Assembly (NCBI GenBank): GCA_015680685.1
Contig: MNCI01022245.1
Coordinates: forward strand, 587-34,049
Length of the DNA stretch: 33,463 bases
Direction of reading: 5' to 3'
From: Gnetum montanum
Taxonomy: Eukaryota > Streptophyta > Gnetopsida > Gnetales > Gnetaceae
This document shows positions 31,170-33,463 of the stretch, piece by piece (the stretch's first letter is position 1; each line of letters begins with the position of its first letter). The translations under genes and the position numbers were made by a program. The notes below the pieces were generated by a model, which made no database searches, had not been told where the DNA came from, and saw only the letters and a program-made list of their open reading frames with translations.

Positions 31170-31188
31170 TCCCTACCAATGACGCTAA
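31170..31188 (-). other. Primer-binding site of element 1 (degenerate)
   Basis: On the minus strand TTAGCGTCATTGGTAGGGA directly follows the 5' LTR end. It matches TTGGCGCCGTTGCCGGGGA, a primer-binding site common in Athila/Tat elements, apart from six changes, mostly transitions. That fixes the LTR end at 31189. Confidence 0.7.
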
Positions 31189-32007
31189 TGATGAGCAGTG
31201 AGGTATCCCTACACTTAACCATATGAATACAAGCATTATGCATGATTCGATCAAACTCCAAGGACTAAGTGCTTATGTGCCTTCATAGAACAAGGATGGG
31301 TTAGGTGATCTTTGTCTTCCCAAGCTTACTCATATGGCACGATTTTATGGCTATGGAAACTTGAGGCATATGATTTTTATGCTTTTTATGTTTTATGTGC
31401 TGGTTGAATAACTAATTTAAATTAACTAATCAGCTAGGTCCTAACTAGTCCTAACACCAGCATCTATTCCCACTTTCTGTACACATCTTGAACTAGTGCA
31501 ACACTACTGGGATTACCAAACGCTAATCGTTACTGGGTTACCAACTGTTCCGCACATGCTCGAAGTGGTCGTACTAAGTGTGCTTACTTGTGGCAATTAA
31601 CGAATCAATAAAAGCAACATTAATTAACTAATGAAAGTATTAAAGAACTGTAAATAACATTAAGGGTGAGAGATAAGCTATTCTGAATGCTACAAGGTTT
31701 ATCACAAAGTTCATCTTTATTTCCGGACACAAGGTGTGCTCAGGTATACAATGCTCGAATAAAGATCTATTCGCTTTATGACTCCTACTATGGGCACTCA
31801 GAAATAATTCTAACTCTAAGAGTGAGAAATTGCAAGAGTTTGGGTAAGGGACTCAAAACTAATTGTCAAACCAAGTGTGCCCGCCTCTTATTTATAGGCA
31901 ACAAGATAGGTCTCGATATCGGATGTTCGATATCACTTGGCAAGATCTGATATCATGGACCCGATATCGCAGACGCGATATCACAGCCTCGATATCATGA
32001 CTAATCA
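31189..32007 (-). mobile_element. LTR D: 5' LTR of element 1
   Basis: On the minus strand it starts TGATTAGTCATGATATC and ends GCTGCTCATCA. It is collinear with LTR C, lacking about 25 bp of it. TATA at 31889-31896; polyadenylation signal (minus AATAAA) at 31716-31721. The plus-strand frame 31687-31950 is a chance reading, parallel to the one in LTR C. Confidence 0.8.
31915..31996 (-). repeat. GATATC palindrome cluster in the U3 of LTR D
   Basis: GATATC at 31915, 31929, 31949, 31963, 31977 and 31991: six copies in 82 bases, spaced 14, 20, 14, 14 and 14. Each is a palindrome, so strand is arbitrary. They lie just upstream of the TATA box on the minus strand. Confidence 0.75.
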
Positions 32008-32012
32008 GGGCC
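32008..32012. repeat. Target-site duplication GGGCC of element 1, right copy
   Basis: Directly follows LTR D. Partner of 3917-3921. Confidence 0.75.
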
Positions 32013-32575
32013 TTAGTTAGAAAGGACCTTTAGGCATACGTGATATGTCTTTCTAGTCTCATAACTAGTGCTTATAGCCCATTATTTTTTCTAATGGGTG
32101 TGCTTTGAATTCCCATCATTTCTTTTTGGATTTTTGGACGAGAACCATACCATGCAAAGAATTTAGCTTCCTATTATTGGTCGAAAGTGGAATGATAAGA
32201 AATCCATGAAAACACTCATGCACTCAAGAGTTTGGGTAAGTGTAGAGAGCATCGAATCTCCTTGAAGTCACATTCTTATCATTCCATTTAATCTTTCCCA
32301 AGTTTGAAAACTACCAAGGTCATAAGCTCATTAAAGTTTCATTAAGAAAAGTGACCTCATATTTCCAAACCAAGGAAGACCATAGAGTGTTGTGGATGGA
32401 TGGATGAAGTGGACTCACTACCTATTCCATGAAAAAGAAACTTTGTCTTAATTATTAATATCAAAATTCAAAGAGAGAAACCAGACATTAGCAATCAAAA
32501 ACATTAAGCACAAACCACCATTAGCAAATAGCTACAACATTACTATGTCCTATTGATAATAAAGAAAAATAAACT
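32013..32575 (-). mobile_element. Right piece of the older minus-strand family-1 copy (3' UTR)
   Basis: Homologous to about 5965-6530 in the 3' UTR of element 1: shared phrases CTTAGTTAG, ATAACTAGTGCTTATAGCCC (32051-32070), ACCATGCAAAGAATT, TTCCAAA.CAAGG.AGACCATAGAG and ACATTAGCAAT. It is collinear with the left piece at 3881-3921 across the element 1 insertion. No coding sequence. Confidence 0.7.
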
Positions 32576-32715
32576 GATTTATTGGGATGTATTATTTTAA
32601 TTTTGAAAATGCATATTTACAAGTAAAATTTTGGGATGTATTATTCTACTTATGTTAATGCAACTAAGACACCTAATTTTATTCTCCCTAATGATTTGTA
32701 TAAGTCATTAGTCAC
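32576..32715. other. AT-rich spacer of unknown origin
   Basis: It no longer matches the 3' UTR of element 1. It holds a direct repeat, TTGGGATGTATTATT, at about 32582 and 32634. The five bases GTCAC (32711-32715) abutting LTR E may be a target-site duplication whose partner lies outside the window. Confidence 0.4.
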
Positions 32716-33463
32716 TAATGAGCAGCGAGGTACCCCTACACCCAACCATATGAATCACAAAGCCATTACGTGTGATCCAGTCAAATTCTATGGACCTATA
32801 GTTCTCTAGTACACTAACTCTTCTAGGAAGTGAAATGGGTGTTGAGAACATTCATTTTCTTCCCAACTACACTGGTGAGACTCAAGGGTATGTTTTAAGT
32901 ATAACTGAGATATATGATTTTTCTTATTTTATATTTTATAGATTTGATCACCTACAATAAGAATGAATAGTGGAGTAATTTAAAATCTAATTCATTACTG
33001 CCTATCTAGCCTAACACAAGTAACCACCCCACTTTCCTAGGCACATTTTTAACACATATAGCAATGCTAGGCTACCAAATGTTAAGCATTGCTAGGTTAT
33101 CAAGTATTATATGTATGCTAAAAGTGGTCATGCTTGTGTTCATTAACTACTAGAAATAAATTGCTCAATTTAAATGCATTAAAGTGCATTAAATAAAATA
33201 TCAATCTATTCTCAATGCTGCAAGAATTGTCAAAAGAGTTCATTTTATTCCCATCACACTGCTACACTTAGGTACATCAATGTTCAAACAAAGAACCATA
33301 CATGCTTAGACTCCTTCTACGGGCACTTAGAAAATATTCTAACTTTCAAGAAAATAAATTACAAGAGCTTCACTACTTTGACTAAAAAATGATCAAAAAC
33401 TGACTACCAAATCAAGAGCCTAGGTACTATATTTATAGGCTAGAGTATACCCCCTGATGTTGG
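32716..33463 (-). mobile_element. LTR E: further minus-strand family-1 LTR, cut by the window end
   Basis: On the minus strand it ends GGTACCTCGCTGCTCATTA at 32716, like LTR C. It aligns through the AT-rich middle and the polyadenylation region to a TATA box at 33430-33437. No primer-binding site lies to its left, so it is a 3' LTR or solo LTR. Roughly the first hundred bases of U3 are missing. No GATATC cluster is visible in the part seen. Confidence 0.7.

Larger units (their letters stand above)
3922..32007 (-). mobile_element. Element 1: Athila-like Ty3/gypsy retrotransposon, split by element 2
   Basis: On the minus strand: 5' LTR (32007-31189), primer-binding site, gag, protease, RT, RNase H, integrase, long 3' UTR, polypurine tract, 3' LTR (4752-3922). 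It is interrupted in gag by element 2 (11024-29185); without that insert and one TSD copy it is about 9.9 kb, normal for Athila-type elements. The LTRs differ at roughly 12% of positions in a 225-bp stretch counted by eye, so it is old. All frames carry stops or frameshifts. The lineage call rests on pol motifs such as WRVCIDFRLLN and KDHFPF, and on a degenerate Athila/Tat-type primer-binding site. Confidence 0.85.

Overview
This window looks like plant nuclear DNA made almost entirely of nested, decayed Ty3/gypsy LTR retrotransposons. The evidence is plant-type gag-pol polyproteins of two lineages (Athila-like, and Tat/Ogre-like with a second RNase H), 5-bp target-site duplications (TSDs) and methylation-style C-to-T / G-to-A decay. 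Protein order, AT-richness and great age would fit a large, TE-rich land-plant genome such as a gymnosperm, fern or basal angiosperm, but I cannot name the species. I see no rRNA, tRNA, CRISPR array or ordinary intact host gene.

Layout. (1) 1-2958: 3' untranslated region (3' UTR), polypurine tract and 3' LTR of a plus-strand copy of family 1, whose coding part lies left of the window. (2) 2959-3880: a second plus-strand LTR of the same family. (3) 3881-3921 and 32013-about 32575: two pieces of an older minus-strand copy, split apart by later insertions. (4) 3922-32007: element 1, a minus-strand Athila-like element of about 9.9 kb without its insert, with LTRs of 831 and 819 bp and TSD GGGCC. 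(5) 11024-29185: element 2, an 18.2-kb minus-strand Tat/Ogre-like element inserted into the gag region of element 1, with LTRs of 1401 and 1407 bp and TSD ATAGT. (6) 32716-33463: a further family-1 LTR, cut by the window edge.

Element 2 reads, on the minus strand: 5' LTR, primer-binding site, gag, protease, then a 5.7-kb interval (18072-23770), then RT, RNase H, archaeal-type RNase H, integrase, a repeat-bearing 3' UTR, polypurine tract and 3' LTR. The interval is the most remarkable part of the window. On the plus strand, antisense to gag-pol, it holds a multi-exon gene (18645-23062). I reconstructed eight exons joined by seven introns whose splice sites keep codon phase. The first exons resemble an FCP1/NIF-type (HAD) phosphatase domain. 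A later large exon resembles plant transposon-associated proteins of the plant-mobile-domain kind. The C-terminal exons are helical and acidic. The hexamer GCCCTG flanks the interval on both sides, and removing the interval restores one continuous pol reading frame. It is therefore either a discrete insertion with a 6-bp duplication or a giant version of the PR-RT intron known from Ogre elements.

Everything is decayed. Element 1 (LTRs about 12% different in a sampled stretch) is older than element 2 (about 8%), in agreement with the nesting. Element 2 also has an exact 600-bp tandem duplication in its integrase region. The antisense gene carries scattered stops and two frameshifts, and is probably inactive at this locus.
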